NCBI RefSeq assembly: GCF_038396755.1
Contig: NZ_CP149822.1
Location: 620,001 to 684,000, forward strand
Direction of reading: 5' to 3'
DNA length: 64,000 nucleotides
Origin: Chitinophaga pollutisoli
GTDB lineage: Bacteria > Bacteroidota > Bacteroidia > Chitinophagales > Chitinophagaceae
The translations under genes were made by a program, and so were the position numbers. The notes below the pieces were generated by a model, which did no database searches, was not told the origin of the DNA, and saw nothing but the letters and a program-made list of their open reading frames with translations. Positions 27,210 through 36,166 of the stretch are shown in pieces; positions within the stretch are counted from its first letter, which is position 1; every line of letters begins with the position of its first letter.

Positions 27210-28934
27210 ATGAATGCACATACACACAAACGCCGGAGGATGCCGATCTTCCGGACCGGATGTCTGCTGGCCGGCCTCTTTGCCGGCACGGCAGTGCAAG
27301 CCCAGCAGACCGACAGCATCGTGGCCCGGCTCACGCGGCTCACGGCGGATTTCGGCGCACAGGAGCCCGGGGGCACGTTGATCGTGAGCCGGGAAGGAAA
27401 GGAGATTTTCCGGAAATCGTTCGGGGTCGCCAACCTGGAGCAGCCCATGCCCGTAACGGACACTACGCTGTTTGAAGCCGCGTCTGTCTCGAAGCAATTC
27501 ACCGCCACGGCTTTACTGCTGCTCGTGCGGCAGGGGAAGTTGTCGCTGGATGATGACGCGCGCAAATATTTCCCGGAGCTGCCGGATTACGGCGCCACCA
27601 TCACGATCCGGCAGCTGCTCACGCATACGAGCGGGCTGAAAGACTGGCGGAACGTGACGTATCTCACGCCCTGGCCTACCGGGTATCGCCTCATGGACCA
27701 GGCTTTTGCACTGGACATGATCTTCCGGCAGGCCAACCTCAATTATGCGCCCGGCGAAAGGCTTTCGTATACCAATGCAGGGTACGATCTTGCGGCTACG
27801 CTCGTGGAAAAACTGACGGGTATTCCGTTTGCGAAATTTGTGCAGGACAGCCTGCTTACGCCTGCCGGTATGCACCGTTCTTACTTCCGGAAGCACTTCC
27901 GGTATGTAGCGCCCGGTAAAGCCACCGGCTACTTCCGCGACGGCAAAACCTGGAAAGCCGGCACTGTGCTCGATGAAAATTACGGCGCGGCGGGGCTTAT
28001 CACCACGGCGGAAGACCTGCACAAATGGCTGCGCTACATCCATCATCACTTCAAACCGGAAGATGCATTTACAAAAATGCGGCTGGAAAGATACGTGCTG
28101 AACAACGGCGACACCTGCGATTATGCCAATGGCGGCGTGTACGTCAAAACGATAGCAGGCATCCGGCAAATCAGCCATTCCGGCTTCCTGGGCGCGTTTC
28201 GTGCGCTCACCACCTACTACCCCGCCGGTGATTTCGCGGTCGCTTACACAAGCAATAACCAGGAAATTTCCACCGTGGAGCTCAACAATAACATCTTCGA
28301 GATTCTTTTCGACCGTAAGGTGGTTAAACCTTTGCCTTACTCCGACAAAGACACCATCCGCCTGCAGCCGGCCACGCTGGCAGGGAAAACGGGGAGTTAC
28401 ATGAACGAGACCGACAGTTCCGACGTCCTCCAGTTTTTCACCGGCCAAACCGGCCTGCTGCAATACCGCGCGCCGCTGAAAGCGCTCCCGGGCAATAAAT
28501 TCCTGCTCGAAAAAACGCTGTACCAGTTCTCTGGAACCGGCGAATCCGTGACGCTTACGCGCGGCGGGGAACCTGTCACCTACCGGAAAATCCCCATCTA
28601 TACCGTATCACCGGAATTGCTGAAAGTTATTGCCGGCGCCTACCACAGCGAAGATTGCAATGTGACGATTTCCCTGGAACAGCATCCCAGGGGATTAATC
28701 ATGCACCGTGCCCCCTCCGATTCCGTGATCCTGGAACCGGTTTTCAATTCCGGGAAGCAGATCGGTTACAAAGGATTTGACCACGGGCTGCGGGTGATTT
28801 ACGATTTCCATATGGACAACCAGCAGGTAGCGCGCCTGTCTGTTCATCTGCCGCGGGCCAACCGCATTTATTTCAGCAAAACCGTTTCGAAAAATCAATC
28901 GCCGCGTCAACTCGCCGGATTCCGGCAGCGGTAA
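27210..28934 (+). CDS. Serine hydrolase (beta-lactamase / class C PBP family)
   Basis: A 574-residue exported protein with a signal peptide ending TAVQAQ. Active-site motifs are S92-V-S-K (FEAASVSKQFTA) and Y187-T-N (RLSYTNAGYDL). The third motif is less clear: HSG in QISHSGFLGAF takes the HGG place. The C-terminal 180 residues form a beta-rich accessory domain. It is the third hydrolase in a row, only moderately similar to the other two, suggesting split specificities and not recent duplication. Confidence 0.86.
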   Translation: MNAHTHKRRRMPIFRTGCLLAGLFAGTAVQAQQTDSIVARLTRLTADFGAQEPGGTLIVSREGKEIFRKSFGVANLEQPMPVTDTTLFEAASVSKQFTATALLLLVRQGKLSLDDDARKYFPELPDYGATITIRQLLTHTSGLKDWRNVTYLTPWPTGYRLMDQAFALDMIFRQANLNYAPGERLSYTNAGYDLAATLVEKLTGIPFAKFVQDSLLTPAGMHRSYFRKHFRYVAPGKATGYFRDGKTWKAGTVLDENYGAAGLITTAEDLHKWLRYIHHHFKPEDAFTKMRLERYVLNNGDTCDYANGGVYVKTIAGIRQISHSGFLGAFRALTTYYPAGDFAVAYTSNNQEISTVELNNNIFEILFDRKVVKPLPYSDKDTIRLQPATLAGKTGSYMNETDSSDVLQFFTGQTGLLQYRAPLKALPGNKFLLEKTLYQFSGTGESVTLTRGGEPVTYRKIPIYTVSPELLKVIAGAYHSEDCNVTISLEQHPRGLIMHRAPSDSVILEPVFNSGKQIGYKGFDHGLRVIYDFHMDNQQVARLSVHLPRANRIYFSKTVSKNQSPRQLAGFRQR

Positions 28935-28970
28935 GCCAACCAAAACAATCATTCGAAAATCAGATATAAC

Positions 28971-29990
28971 ATGAAAATCAGTTTTGAAACATTCGAGCTC
29001 AGGAAGAAATATCCGTTCACCATTTCCGGATACACCATGCTCACGCAATCCGTGATTTACCTCACGATAGAACATGAAGGCTATACCGGCGTCGGGGAAG
29101 CCAGTCCGGGTTATTACTTCAACGAAACCATCGACGACGTCCTCGCTTTTTACGCCTCGCTCGTGCCCGATTTCGCGAAGTTCTCCGATATCAGCGACCG
29201 GCAGTCCATCATGGATTTCGTGGAAAAGAAGCGCCCCGGCCTTACAGCAGCGAAAGCAGGGATCGATGTAGCGCTGAATGACCTCTACGGTAAAATCCTC
29301 GGGAAGCCCTGTTATCAACTCTTCGGCGCCGATCCCGATAAAATGCCGGTGACTTCATTCACCATCGGGATGGATACGCCGGAGGTTATCCGCAAGAAAG
29401 TAAGCGAGGCCACGGAATTCAAACTGCTGAAAATTAAGCTCGGCGGCGAAAACGACCGCGGTATCATCGAAGCGATCCGCTCCGTATCGGACCAGCCGTT
29501 GTGTGTAGACGCCAACCAGGGCTGGACCGACCGCCAGGAAGCCATCGACATGATCCATTGGCTGAAGGAACAGGGCACCACATTCATCGAGCAGCCCATG
29601 CCCGTTGCGCAGCGCGACGATAACGCCTGGGTCACCGAGCACAGTCCGCTCCCCGTGGTCGCCGACGAAGCCGTGCAGCGGCTTGTGGACGTGGAAAGCG
29701 CCAAGGGCGTGTATCATGGCATCAACATCAAAATGTCGAAATGCACGGGAATGCTGGAAGGATACAAAATGGTGCAAAAGGCGCGTTCGCTGGGATTGAA
29801 ACTGATGATCGGCTGCATGAGCGAATCTTCTGTTGGTATACTCGGCGCCGCCGCCATCGCGCCATTGTGCGACTGGGTGGATCTGGACAGCAGCTGGCTG
29901 ATCGCCAACAATCCGTATCACGATCCTGAATTGAGAGAAGGGAAAATCATTTTATCAGATGCGCCGGGCCTGGGCCTGCGCAAAAAATAA
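28971..29990 (+). CDS. Dipeptide epimerase (L-Ala-D/L-Glu epimerase type)
   Basis: A 339-residue cytoplasmic enolase-superfamily enzyme of the muconate-lactonizing subgroup. Catalytic and metal residues are all visible: KxK as K154-I-K156, metal ligands D180 (CVDANQGW), E207 (FIEQPMP) and D232 (VADEA), and a Lys in the INIKMSK strand. The late DLDSSW stretch matches the substrate-binding DxD of Ala-Glu epimerases. It would convert L-Ala-D-Glu, a murein-derived dipeptide, to the L,L form so ordinary peptidases can cut it. Its place behind three serine hydrolases and before a permease gene supports a cell-wall-peptide pathway. Confidence 0.9.
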   Translation: MKISFETFELRKKYPFTISGYTMLTQSVIYLTIEHEGYTGVGEASPGYYFNETIDDVLAFYASLVPDFAKFSDISDRQSIMDFVEKKRPGLTAAKAGIDVALNDLYGKILGKPCYQLFGADPDKMPVTSFTIGMDTPEVIRKKVSEATEFKLLKIKLGGENDRGIIEAIRSVSDQPLCVDANQGWTDRQEAIDMIHWLKEQGTTFIEQPMPVAQRDDNAWVTEHSPLPVVADEAVQRLVDVESAKGVYHGINIKMSKCTGMLEGYKMVQKARSLGLKLMIGCMSESSVGILGAAAIAPLCDWVDLDSSWLIANNPYHDPELREGKIILSDAPGLGLRKK

Positions 29991-30004
29991 GCGATCCAGA
30001 CATC

Positions 30005-31264
30005 ATGAATGAAGTAACAGTCCGCCAGCCGCTCATCCAGCAGGATATCGTCGTTTTCGCCATCCTGGTGCTGATTACGACGGCCGTGCACCTCACGTCG
30101 AATTCGCAGAACCGTGTGCTGAAGAAGTTTTATTTCTTTTGTCCGCCTTTGCTGGTCATGTATTTCGTGCCCGGCATATTGAACACCGCCAACGTCATCA
30201 ACGGGGAAAACTCGCGGGTATACGAGCTAATTTCGAAGTTTTTGCTGCCGGCGGGCCTGGTGTTGTTTACGCTGAGCGTGGATATCCGGGAATTGTGGAA
30301 GCTCCGCAAAAAAGCGGGCGCCATGTTTTTGGCGGGCGCTGTAGGTGTGATCATCGGCGGGCCGCTGACGATCCTCATTGTGAAACAATTCGCACCCGGC
30401 CTGGTCGGCGGCGAAGGGCCGGACGCCGTTTGGCGGGGACTGGCCTGCGTTTCGGGCAGCTGGATTGGCGGAAGCGCGAACCTGGCGGCGTTGAGCGAGG
30501 TATTCAAACCCAGTCCGAAGCTTTTCTCCAGCATGGTGATCCTTGACACGATCATCGCCAACCTGTGGCTGGCGATCCTGTTGTTCGGCGTAGGGAGGAA
30601 CAAGCAAATAAACCGTTTTTTCCGCGCCAATGACAATGATGTGGACGAGGTGCGGGAGAAGATAGCAGCATATCAGCTGGCGACGTCGAAGATTCCGAGC
30701 CTGGGCAATGTATTGTCGATTCTGGCGGTAGCCTTCGGAGGATGCGGGCTGGCGTACTTCATCGCGGAGCCTACGGTAGCGTACATCCAGATGCAATACC
30801 CTGTGCTGGAGCGTTTCAGTCTTACGTCGGGGTTCTTTTGGGTGGTGATTTTATGCACCACGATCGGGGTGGCGTTGTCGTTCACGCCGTTGCGCAGGCT
30901 GGAGGGTTCCGGCGCTTCGCGGACGGGGAACGTGTTTCTGTACCTGTTCATCACCGCGGTGGGTATGCAGATGGATATTGCCAGCGTGGCGGAGAACTAC
31001 GGCTTGTTGTTGGTCGGGTTTATCTGGCTGTTGTTCCATATCCTGGCCATGCTGATCGTGGGACGGCTGATCAAAGCGCCTTACTTCTTTTTCGCGGTAG
31101 CGGGCGAAGCAAACCTCGGCGGCGCGGTGCAGGCATCGCTGATCGCGTCGGCCTTTCACCCGGCGCTGGCGCCCGTTGGCGTATTACTGGCCGTGTTGGG
31201 TTATGTATTCGGCAATTACGGCGGCTATCTGTGCGGGTTGCTCATGCAGTGGGCATCCGGTTGA
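30005..31264 (+). CDS. DUF819-family membrane permease
   Basis: A 419-residue inner-membrane protein with about ten to eleven helices and no signal peptide. Glycine-rich breaks in helices (SGSWIGGSANLAAL, AVAGEANLGGAVQASL) are typical of the two inverted halves of this transporter-like family, which is distantly like bile-acid/Na+ symporters. DUF819 genes often sit next to dipeptide epimerase genes, so uptake of the dipeptide into the cytoplasm is a reasonable guess. It is the last gene of the operon, 14 nt after the epimerase, and is closed by a strong terminator. Confidence 0.85.
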   Translation: MNEVTVRQPLIQQDIVVFAILVLITTAVHLTSNSQNRVLKKFYFFCPPLLVMYFVPGILNTANVINGENSRVYELISKFLLPAGLVLFTLSVDIRELWKLRKKAGAMFLAGAVGVIIGGPLTILIVKQFAPGLVGGEGPDAVWRGLACVSGSWIGGSANLAALSEVFKPSPKLFSSMVILDTIIANLWLAILLFGVGRNKQINRFFRANDNDVDEVREKIAAYQLATSKIPSLGNVLSILAVAFGGCGLAYFIAEPTVAYIQMQYPVLERFSLTSGFFWVVILCTTIGVALSFTPLRRLEGSGASRTGNVFLYLFITAVGMQMDIASVAENYGLLLVGFIWLLFHILAMLIVGRLIKAPYFFFAVAGEANLGGAVQASLIASAFHPALAPVGVLLAVLGYVFGNYGGYLCGLLMQWASG

Positions 31265-31287
31265 GCATAGCTATACATTGGTAAGTA

Positions 31288-31323
31288 AAAGCCCCCCGGA
31301 GCATGCTGCTTCGGGGGTTTTTC
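31288..31323 (+). terminator. Terminator of the SusCD / peptide-utilisation operon
   Basis: A stem of about nine bp, CCCCCGgAGC pairing with GCTtCGGGGG around a short loop, is followed by TTTTT. It lies 24 nt after the DUF819 stop and before the GH43 gene. Confidence 0.85.
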
Positions 31324-31367
31324 GATCCGCTAATAGAAAGCGGGCGATTTTTTCTATTTTAGGCGTC

Positions 31368-32333
31368 ATGGTACACATTCTCAAATGCGCGGTAGCGGCA
31401 GCCTTGATGGCGATGGCGATGGCGCTGCCCTGCGCGGCGCAGCAGCCGTCCATCTTCCTGGCCGACCCTACCATTTTCACCGACAAGGGGCAATACTATC
31501 TCTACGGCACCAGCAGCAGCAGGGGCTTCCTCGTATATACTTCCAAAGATCTGAAAACATGGCAGGCGCCGGCGGATACTTCGCGCAGGCTGGCGTTGCA
31601 GCGTGGTGAGGCATTCGGTAACGGGGGCTTCTGGGCGCCGCAGATCTTTAAACATAAAGGCGCTTACTACATGGCGTATACGGCTGACGAGCAAATTGCG
31701 ATCGCCAAGGCCTCCCATCCCGCGGGCCCTTTCAAACAGGACAAACCCTTTGCACTGAGCGGCTCCGGCAAGCAAATCGATCCATTCGTTTTCTTTGACC
31801 CCAACGGAAAAGTCTATCTCTACCACGTCAAATTGCAGCAAGGCAACCGGATCTTCGTTTCAGAAATGCGGCCGGATTTATCCGATGTGATCCCCGGCAC
31901 CGAAAAGGAATGCATCGCAAGCACCGAAGGCTGGGAAAACACCGTGAATGCGGAGTGGCCCGTGGCGGAGGGGCCTACCGTACTCCTGCATAAAAAAACA
32001 TACTACCTCATTTACTCCTCGAACGATTTCCGCAATAAGGATTACGCGGTGGGATATGCTACTTCCTCCTCCCCCACCGGCCCCTGGAAAAAATATCCAG
32101 GCAACCCGGTCATCAACCGGCAATTGGTCGGCCATAACGGCTCCGGCCACGGCGATGTGCTGTACGACAAATCCGGGAAGATGCGCTACGTGCTGCATAC
32201 CCACCGGACGGCCGACCGCGTTTCGCCCCGTGCCACGGCCATCATCGACATCCGTTTCCGTCCGGGCACCGACGGCGTTGATGTATTGGAGGCGGATGCC
32301 CAATCGTTCCGCTGGCTGGAATCCAAAGATTAA
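31368..32333 (+). CDS. Glycoside hydrolase family 43-like enzyme
   Basis: A 321-residue exported five-bladed propeller. The signal peptide ends LPCAAQQ. The GH43 catalytic set is visible: base Asp in FLADPTIF, transition-state Asp in IDPFVFFDPNGKVYLY, and acid Glu in AEGPTVLLHKKTYYLIYS. Family members act on arabinans or xylans from plant cell walls. The ATG at 31368 gives a clean signal peptide; a longer frame from 31176 would overlap the permease gene. It has its own transcription unit after the 31288 terminator. Confidence 0.88.
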   Translation: MVHILKCAVAAALMAMAMALPCAAQQPSIFLADPTIFTDKGQYYLYGTSSSRGFLVYTSKDLKTWQAPADTSRRLALQRGEAFGNGGFWAPQIFKHKGAYYMAYTADEQIAIAKASHPAGPFKQDKPFALSGSGKQIDPFVFFDPNGKVYLYHVKLQQGNRIFVSEMRPDLSDVIPGTEKECIASTEGWENTVNAEWPVAEGPTVLLHKKTYYLIYSSNDFRNKDYAVGYATSSSPTGPWKKYPGNPVINRQLVGHNGSGHGDVLYDKSGKMRYVLHTHRTADRVSPRATAIIDIRFRPGTDGVDVLEADAQSFRWLESKD

Positions 32334-32370
32334 TTCTTTAGTTTCGGTTACAGTGCTTGGAAAATCCATA

Positions 32371-32400
32371 AAAAAGGCAACCCGGGAGCCGGATTGCCTT
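32371..32400 (-). terminator. Terminator of the lipocalin gene
   Basis: A hairpin AAGGCAAcCCGG / CCGGaTTGCCTT with one mismatch. On the minus strand it is followed by a run of six T, so it mainly terminates the lipocalin transcript; it also faces the GH43 stop. Confidence 0.75.
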
Positions 32401-32425
32401 CTACATATATGATTGGATATGGGTA

Positions 32426-32962
32426 TCAGTCGTGTTCGACCCAGACGAGTTTTTCGGTGTCATACCCGATTTCCCGGGCGTACGCGAGATATTGGTCTCT
32501 TATCTCGTCGGGGATTTCAGGATCGCGGGATAAAATCCACATATAGCGGAGATCGTTACCGAAAACGAGTGCGTGGCGATATTCGCGGTCGATGGCTACC
32601 ACATTGTACCCCGCGTAAAAGGGGCCGAAAAAGGAGACTTTCAGGCGGGCTTCGTCTTCCAGGAAAACGGGTTTCGCTTTGCCGGTGCTTTCCCGCCATT
32701 TGCCGCGTTTATAATCATAGCCCCGGTTCTCGACTTTCACAGAGCCATCGGCATTCTGCGAGTAAAAAGCGGAAACGTTGTTGAGGGACCTTTCCCAGCG
32801 GTAATCCAGCCTTGCGATTTCGTACCACTGGCCGAGGTATTTGCGGAGGTTGAACGGGCGGACGGCTTTGGCCCCTTTCGGGATGCTGACCCGCGTAGCG
32901 TTGCGTAACAGCAGTGCGCCGCCGGCCAGGGCCAATGTCCAGTATAGCGTACTTTTTTTCAT
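32426..32962 (-). CDS. Lipocalin family protein (Blc-like)
   Basis: A 178-residue protein with an N-terminal hydrophobic segment (MKKSTLYWTLALAGGALLL) serving as anchor or signal. The lipocalin motif 1 GxW is present as YLGQWYEIARLDY. Motif 2 is represented by AIDREYRHALVFG, and motif 3 by YMWILSRDPEIP, as in bacterial Blc. It likely binds or carries lipids at the envelope. There is no lipobox Cys, unlike E. coli Blc. The ATG at 32962 is preferred over the longer frame from 33010. Confidence 0.88.
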   Translation of the reverse strand: MKKSTLYWTLALAGGALLLRNATRVSIPKGAKAVRPFNLRKYLGQWYEIARLDYRWERSLNNVSAFYSQNADGSVKVENRGYDYKRGKWRESTGKAKPVFLEDEARLKVSFFGPFYAGYNVVAIDREYRHALVFGNDLRYMWILSRDPEIPDEIRDQYLAYAREIGYDTEKLVWVEHD

Positions 32963-33042
32963 ACAATGGGTATTTGTGAAAGAAAGACAAATACTATGCC
33001 TTGGCGGCATATTCCGGTTGTATGGATATGATATGGAATGTT

Positions 33043-33537
33043 TTAACTCAAATCCCCGAAGCAGGGAACGTGTACGTCTTTGGAGAATTCTTCCTGCAGG
33101 GAGATCATGGATTCCGTCCGGTCGACGCCGGTGATATGATGGATCTGCTCGTACAACACCGCGCGCAGGTGCTCCCGGTCGGAACAGACTACTTCCGCCA
33201 GCAGGCTGAACTGCCCCGTGAGCGTATGCACCCGCACCACTTCCCGGATACGGTGCAGCTTCGCGACCACGAAATCGTGCTTCGTTGCGTTCTGGAGGTA
33301 AATCCCCACGAATGCGGTAACCTTCAGCCCAATGCTGTGCAGGTTTACTTTCATCTTCGACTCTCCCAGGATGCCGTTGTCCTTCATCCGCAATACGCGG
33401 AAATGGATCGTTCCAGGCGACACATTGTATCGCTTCGCCAGTTCCTTGTGGGAAGTGTCCGCGTCGGATGACAACGCGTAGATGATGTTGAGATCGAGCT
33501 CGTCAAGCTCTGGCTGCGGTGATGATTTGGTTGGCAT
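33043..33537 (-). CDS. Lrp/AsnC-family transcriptional regulator
   Basis: A 164-residue DNA-binding protein. The N-terminal helix-turn-helix (about 12-60, DELDLNIIYALSSDADTSHKELAKRYNVSPGTIHFRVLRM in two stretches) precedes a RAM-type ligand domain (about 70-155). Members sense amino acids and regulate their metabolism or transport. The gene is monocistronic, between the lipocalin and the divergent DUF1826-like gene. The ATG at 33537 (MPTKSSP) is preferred over 33588, which adds an unlikely leader. Confidence 0.9.
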   Translation of the reverse strand: MPTKSSPQPELDELDLNIIYALSSDADTSHKELAKRYNVSPGTIHFRVLRMKDNGILGESKMKVNLHSIGLKVTAFVGIYLQNATKHDFVVAKLHRIREVVRVHTLTGQFSLLAEVVCSDREHLRAVLYEQIHHITGVDRTESMISLQEEFSKDVHVPCFGDLS

Positions 33538-33690
33538 TGGAAATGGAGCTAATGGAGGCAAATAAGATAATTTAGCGGATATAACCAAAAGATTCAGTTA
33601 GTGTAAAATATACCCTATGCCGCGCGGAGAGCCGTTTCCGGAGGGCGCCGCTGCTTTATTCCCCAATGATATTATCTTTACACCGCTATC

Positions 33691-34389
33691 ATGCCAGACA
33701 CAATCAACATATCCAACCAAATTATCTACGTTTCGAATTTCCAGGAACTTGTAGGAACGTCCTATTACGGCGACAAAAACGCCGTTTGCTGGAAGCGCGA
33801 ACTACGGGGGGATTTCGCAGAGATCGTTGAAAAGATAGCGCTTACCGGAAATATCACGGTGATTGAAGAAGCGGAACTTGGCGCGCTGCCATTAACCGAA
33901 CCAGGACAAATGGCGCGCGAAATTCTTTTACAGGACATGAAGGATTTGAGGGATTGCGGCGCAGCGCCCGTCCTGAATGTGATCAAAAACTACGACGAGG
34001 ACGACGACTACCCCTTCTTCCCCACGGATGTGTACTCCTACCATGTAGATCGTTCGCCGGTACCAACCGATACTTTTTTATGCACTTACTATGGCGATTC
34101 GAGCGAAATACTGCCGAATGCGCAAGCCAAACAGAAAATACACATCCCCGAAATCCGGGCTGAGCTTCGCAAATTGTTTGATGGAAGCGACGCCGGTTTT
34201 GAAGCATTCCTGGCAGAAAACTTCTTTGACCTGCACTACCAGGCAGTACCGGACGCCCAACCTGTTACATTAGGCAACAGTCATCTGTGGCGGCTGGCGG
34301 TTGATCATCCCGGAAGTAAAGTTCCGCCATGCATTCACCGCGCACCGAAAGAAAAATCGGGGTTGTACCGGTTGTTGTTGATTTGTTGA
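33691..34389 (+). CDS. DUF1826-like protein
   Basis: A 232-residue soluble protein without a signal peptide. Features that recall DUF1826 are VCWKREL near the start, YHVDRSPVPTDTFLCTYYG in the middle, and LWRLAVDHPGSKVPPCIHRAPK near the C-terminus. The HxD pair followed by a late HR is suggestive of a metal site as in 2-oxoglutarate-dependent oxygenases, but I cannot confirm that. It is the last chromosomal gene before the ICE border. Family assignment is from memory of motif pattern. Confidence 0.6.
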   Translation: MPDTINISNQIIYVSNFQELVGTSYYGDKNAVCWKRELRGDFAEIVEKIALTGNITVIEEAELGALPLTEPGQMAREILLQDMKDLRDCGAAPVLNVIKNYDEDDDYPFFPTDVYSYHVDRSPVPTDTFLCTYYGDSSEILPNAQAKQKIHIPEIRAELRKLFDGSDAGFEAFLAENFFDLHYQAVPDAQPVTLGNSHLWRLAVDHPGSKVPPCIHRAPKEKSGLYRLLLIC

Positions 34390-34429
34390 AGGAAAGGCAG
34401 AAAATAATCAGCACATACTATCAATAACA

Positions 34430-34468
34430 AAAAAGCTCGCAAACGCAACGTTTACGAGCTTTCTATTT
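34430..34468. terminator. Terminator, probably shared with a tRNA on the minus strand
   Basis: AAAGCTCG, then AAACG, pair with CGTTT and CGAGCTTT, giving 13 bp with one mismatch. On the minus strand the stem runs into TTTTTT, a better U-run than on the plus strand. That fits termination of a minus-strand tRNA whose 3' end remnant starts at 34471. It also lies 41 nt after the DUF1826-like stop. Confidence 0.75.
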
Positions 34469-34470
34469 TG

Positions 34471-34484
34471 TGTCGGGATGACTG
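34471..34484 (-). other. Putative attL: remnant of a tRNA-Pro-like 3' end
   Basis: Read on the minus strand, TGTCGGGATGACTG becomes CAGTCATCCCGACA, which looks like the T-stem end, acceptor stem CATCCCG and discriminator A of a Bacteroidota tRNA-Pro. No tRNA body follows to the right, where the sequence turns into AT-rich ICE DNA. This is the pattern left when an element integrates into a tRNA 3' end and the intact tRNA is at the other border. Caution: GTCGGG/CCCGAC also forms a small hairpin here. Confidence 0.55.
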
Positions 34485-35081
34485 CCCGACAAAGCAGTCA
34501 CAAAACTCAATGCTGTAGCAGCTTTGAGCATTTACCCAGAAAAAACTCATGGAAAAACTCAGAGAGGAGCTAAAAATGGAATTCTTTCAATTTGTAATAC
34601 TATTTTCTCGAATTCATCGGGCAGTCCACCCGACAAACTTAAAACCCGCTCTAGCAGCGGGTTTTATTCGTATTTACAATCATCTAATTTGTAGATATTT
34701 AGGCACCCAAACTACCAAAACACGCTTAAACATTGGGTTTTAGAAAATCCACTCTCAAAAACTCACGTAATAACTCACGGCAAAATCGCATCAGTCTTTT
34801 TAAATTGCTTTGAATTCATTTATATAGACACACCATGCGCACCGAGGTCATTTGAACCTATTTCCTACATGATCATATAAATTAAACCAAATCTACCTTC
34901 ATTACTCGCAATACATTACTCCGCAACAGTTACAGTCACCTCAAAGAACTATTACAAATATATTTAATTTTTCATTGCCCCGATAGTTCTTCGCGCTTCT
35001 GACGAAAGTTTGATAATATCCGGCTACAATTTCAAAACCTACAATCTTTAACTATTCTATTAGTTTTCAATAAAAACAAAC
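34485..35081. other. ICE left-end noncoding region
   Basis: About 600 bp without a credible gene and strongly AT-rich in its right two thirds. It contains a 10-bp inverted pair GACTGCCCGA (34480-34489) / TCGGGCAGTC (34617-34626), a terminator hairpin (34641-34665), and then nothing I can assign. The 64-codon frame at 34549-34743 spans the terminator and is rejected. Recombinase arm sites could lie here. Confidence 0.5.
34641..34669. terminator. Terminator-like hairpin inside the ICE left end
   Basis: AAAACCCGCT and AGCGGGTTTT form a perfect 10-bp stem with a 5-nt loop, T-rich on both strands. It could insulate the element from chromosomal transcription. Confidence 0.7.
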
Positions 35082-36155
35082 TTAAACACTCAGTCCTTCC
35101 CCTTTGTCATTATGATCAATTGAGCCCTCTTTGAATAAAACTTCGTTAAATGTAAAAGTTACTTCTTGAGGATCACCCTTCACTGGATCCTTATTTGAGA
35201 AGTTCAAAGTTTGGAATATCGGTACCCCAAACTTTTCCGCAAACGCCTTATCAATACAAGGTGGCGCTACCATAAGTAGATTCTCCTGACCATCATACAT
35301 CCATAAATCATCGTCAAAATATGGAAGGGCTAATTGGAAGCTATAATTTTTGAAAAGCAGCTGAAAATGATGGGTATTCATCCTGGAATCTTTATTCTTC
35401 TTCTCCCAAATTATACCAATTGGGTAGTTATATTGCGGACCAGGATGAACAAATGCATATACTTGAAAGATCATATTTCCTTCTGTTGGTGGTTCGTAAC
35501 TCCCCATTAGAAACGCGAATGCCCTCCTATATTTATACACATAATCTACTGGCATAGCAGATAAAGCCATCTTTAAGATAGCCTTATAAACCAAGAGAGG
35601 AACATATGTTTTCCTAGCGAAATTTACGGTCAATTTCTTTCCCGATTCATCTATTGTAAAATGATTCTTTCCACTACCATCAGAAACAATTTGAATTGCA
35701 ACTTCCGGCCCAATCTTCTCAAATATCCCTGTTCCTACTTCCAAATCGTTCTCAAAATTCTTTACTTTCCTTTGTCGAGCCCGACTTAAATTTGGATGAA
35801 AAGGAACAGACATCCCCATATAATATGTCAGATTACTCTCAAAAAGCGAGTGGAAATTATTGCAATCGTCACACTCGAAATCGGAAAACAAAAAACCATT
35901 ACCCAAAAAAGATGGAATCAGATGAGCTGCAGTTTTAAATGTAACCTCCGGACTTTTCTTACCACAAAATCTACACATCCTATCTTTTACAGGACGCAAT
36001 TTCCTACGAAATTCCTTCCGGGAAGGCAATAAAACAATACTCTCATACTGTTCATGGAAAGCCTTCGTACATTCCGCATATCTGTCACAGGCTGAGTATC
36101 TAATCCTCGCAATCGGGTTATTGTCAGCATCTCTATCAACAAAAATTTGAAACAT
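35082..36155 (-). CDS. HNH-type nuclease-like protein, partner of the ATPase-TOPRIM
   Basis: A 357-residue protein. Residues 60-110 form a zinc-type HNH-like module: C61-x-x-C64, then AAHLIPSFLGN with H78, then C95-x-x-C98-N (ECDDCNNFHSLFESNL). The long C-terminal part (120-357) matches nothing I recognise and may bind a partner or sense a trigger. It starts 11 nt after the ATPase-TOPRIM stop, so the two form one operon. An ATPase plus HNH pair recalls the Septu defence system (PtuA/PtuB), but here the HNH protein is larger and the ATPase carries TOPRIM. Cleavage of DNA is inferred from the fold only. Confidence 0.75.
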   Translation of the reverse strand: MFQIFVDRDADNNPIARIRYSACDRYAECTKAFHEQYESIVLLPSRKEFRRKLRPVKDRMCRFCGKKSPEVTFKTAAHLIPSFLGNGFLFSDFECDDCNNFHSLFESNLTYYMGMSVPFHPNLSRARQRKVKNFENDLEVGTGIFEKIGPEVAIQIVSDGSGKNHFTIDESGKKLTVNFARKTYVPLLVYKAILKMALSAMPVDYVYKYRRAFAFLMGSYEPPTEGNMIFQVYAFVHPGPQYNYPIGIIWEKKNKDSRMNTHHFQLLFKNYSFQLALPYFDDDLWMYDGQENLLMVAPPCIDKAFAEKFGVPIFQTLNFSNKDPVKGDPQEVTFTFNEVLFKEGSIDHNDKGEGLSV

Positions 36156-36166
36156 ATACTTTCCTT

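Noticed and set aside
22840..28463. Long minus-strand ORFs (up to 577 codons) opposite susD and the serine hydrolases
   Set aside because: Antisense shadows in GC-rich coding DNA; the plus-strand proteins have complete active sites and signals.
24360..28934. Beta-lactam resistance genes
   Set aside because: The three serine hydrolases have SxxK and YxN motifs shared by D-peptidases and esterases, and the operon context favours peptide catabolism.
34549..34743. 64-codon plus-strand ORF at the ICE left end
   Set aside because: It runs straight through the perfect terminator hairpin at 34641-34665 and has no family features.
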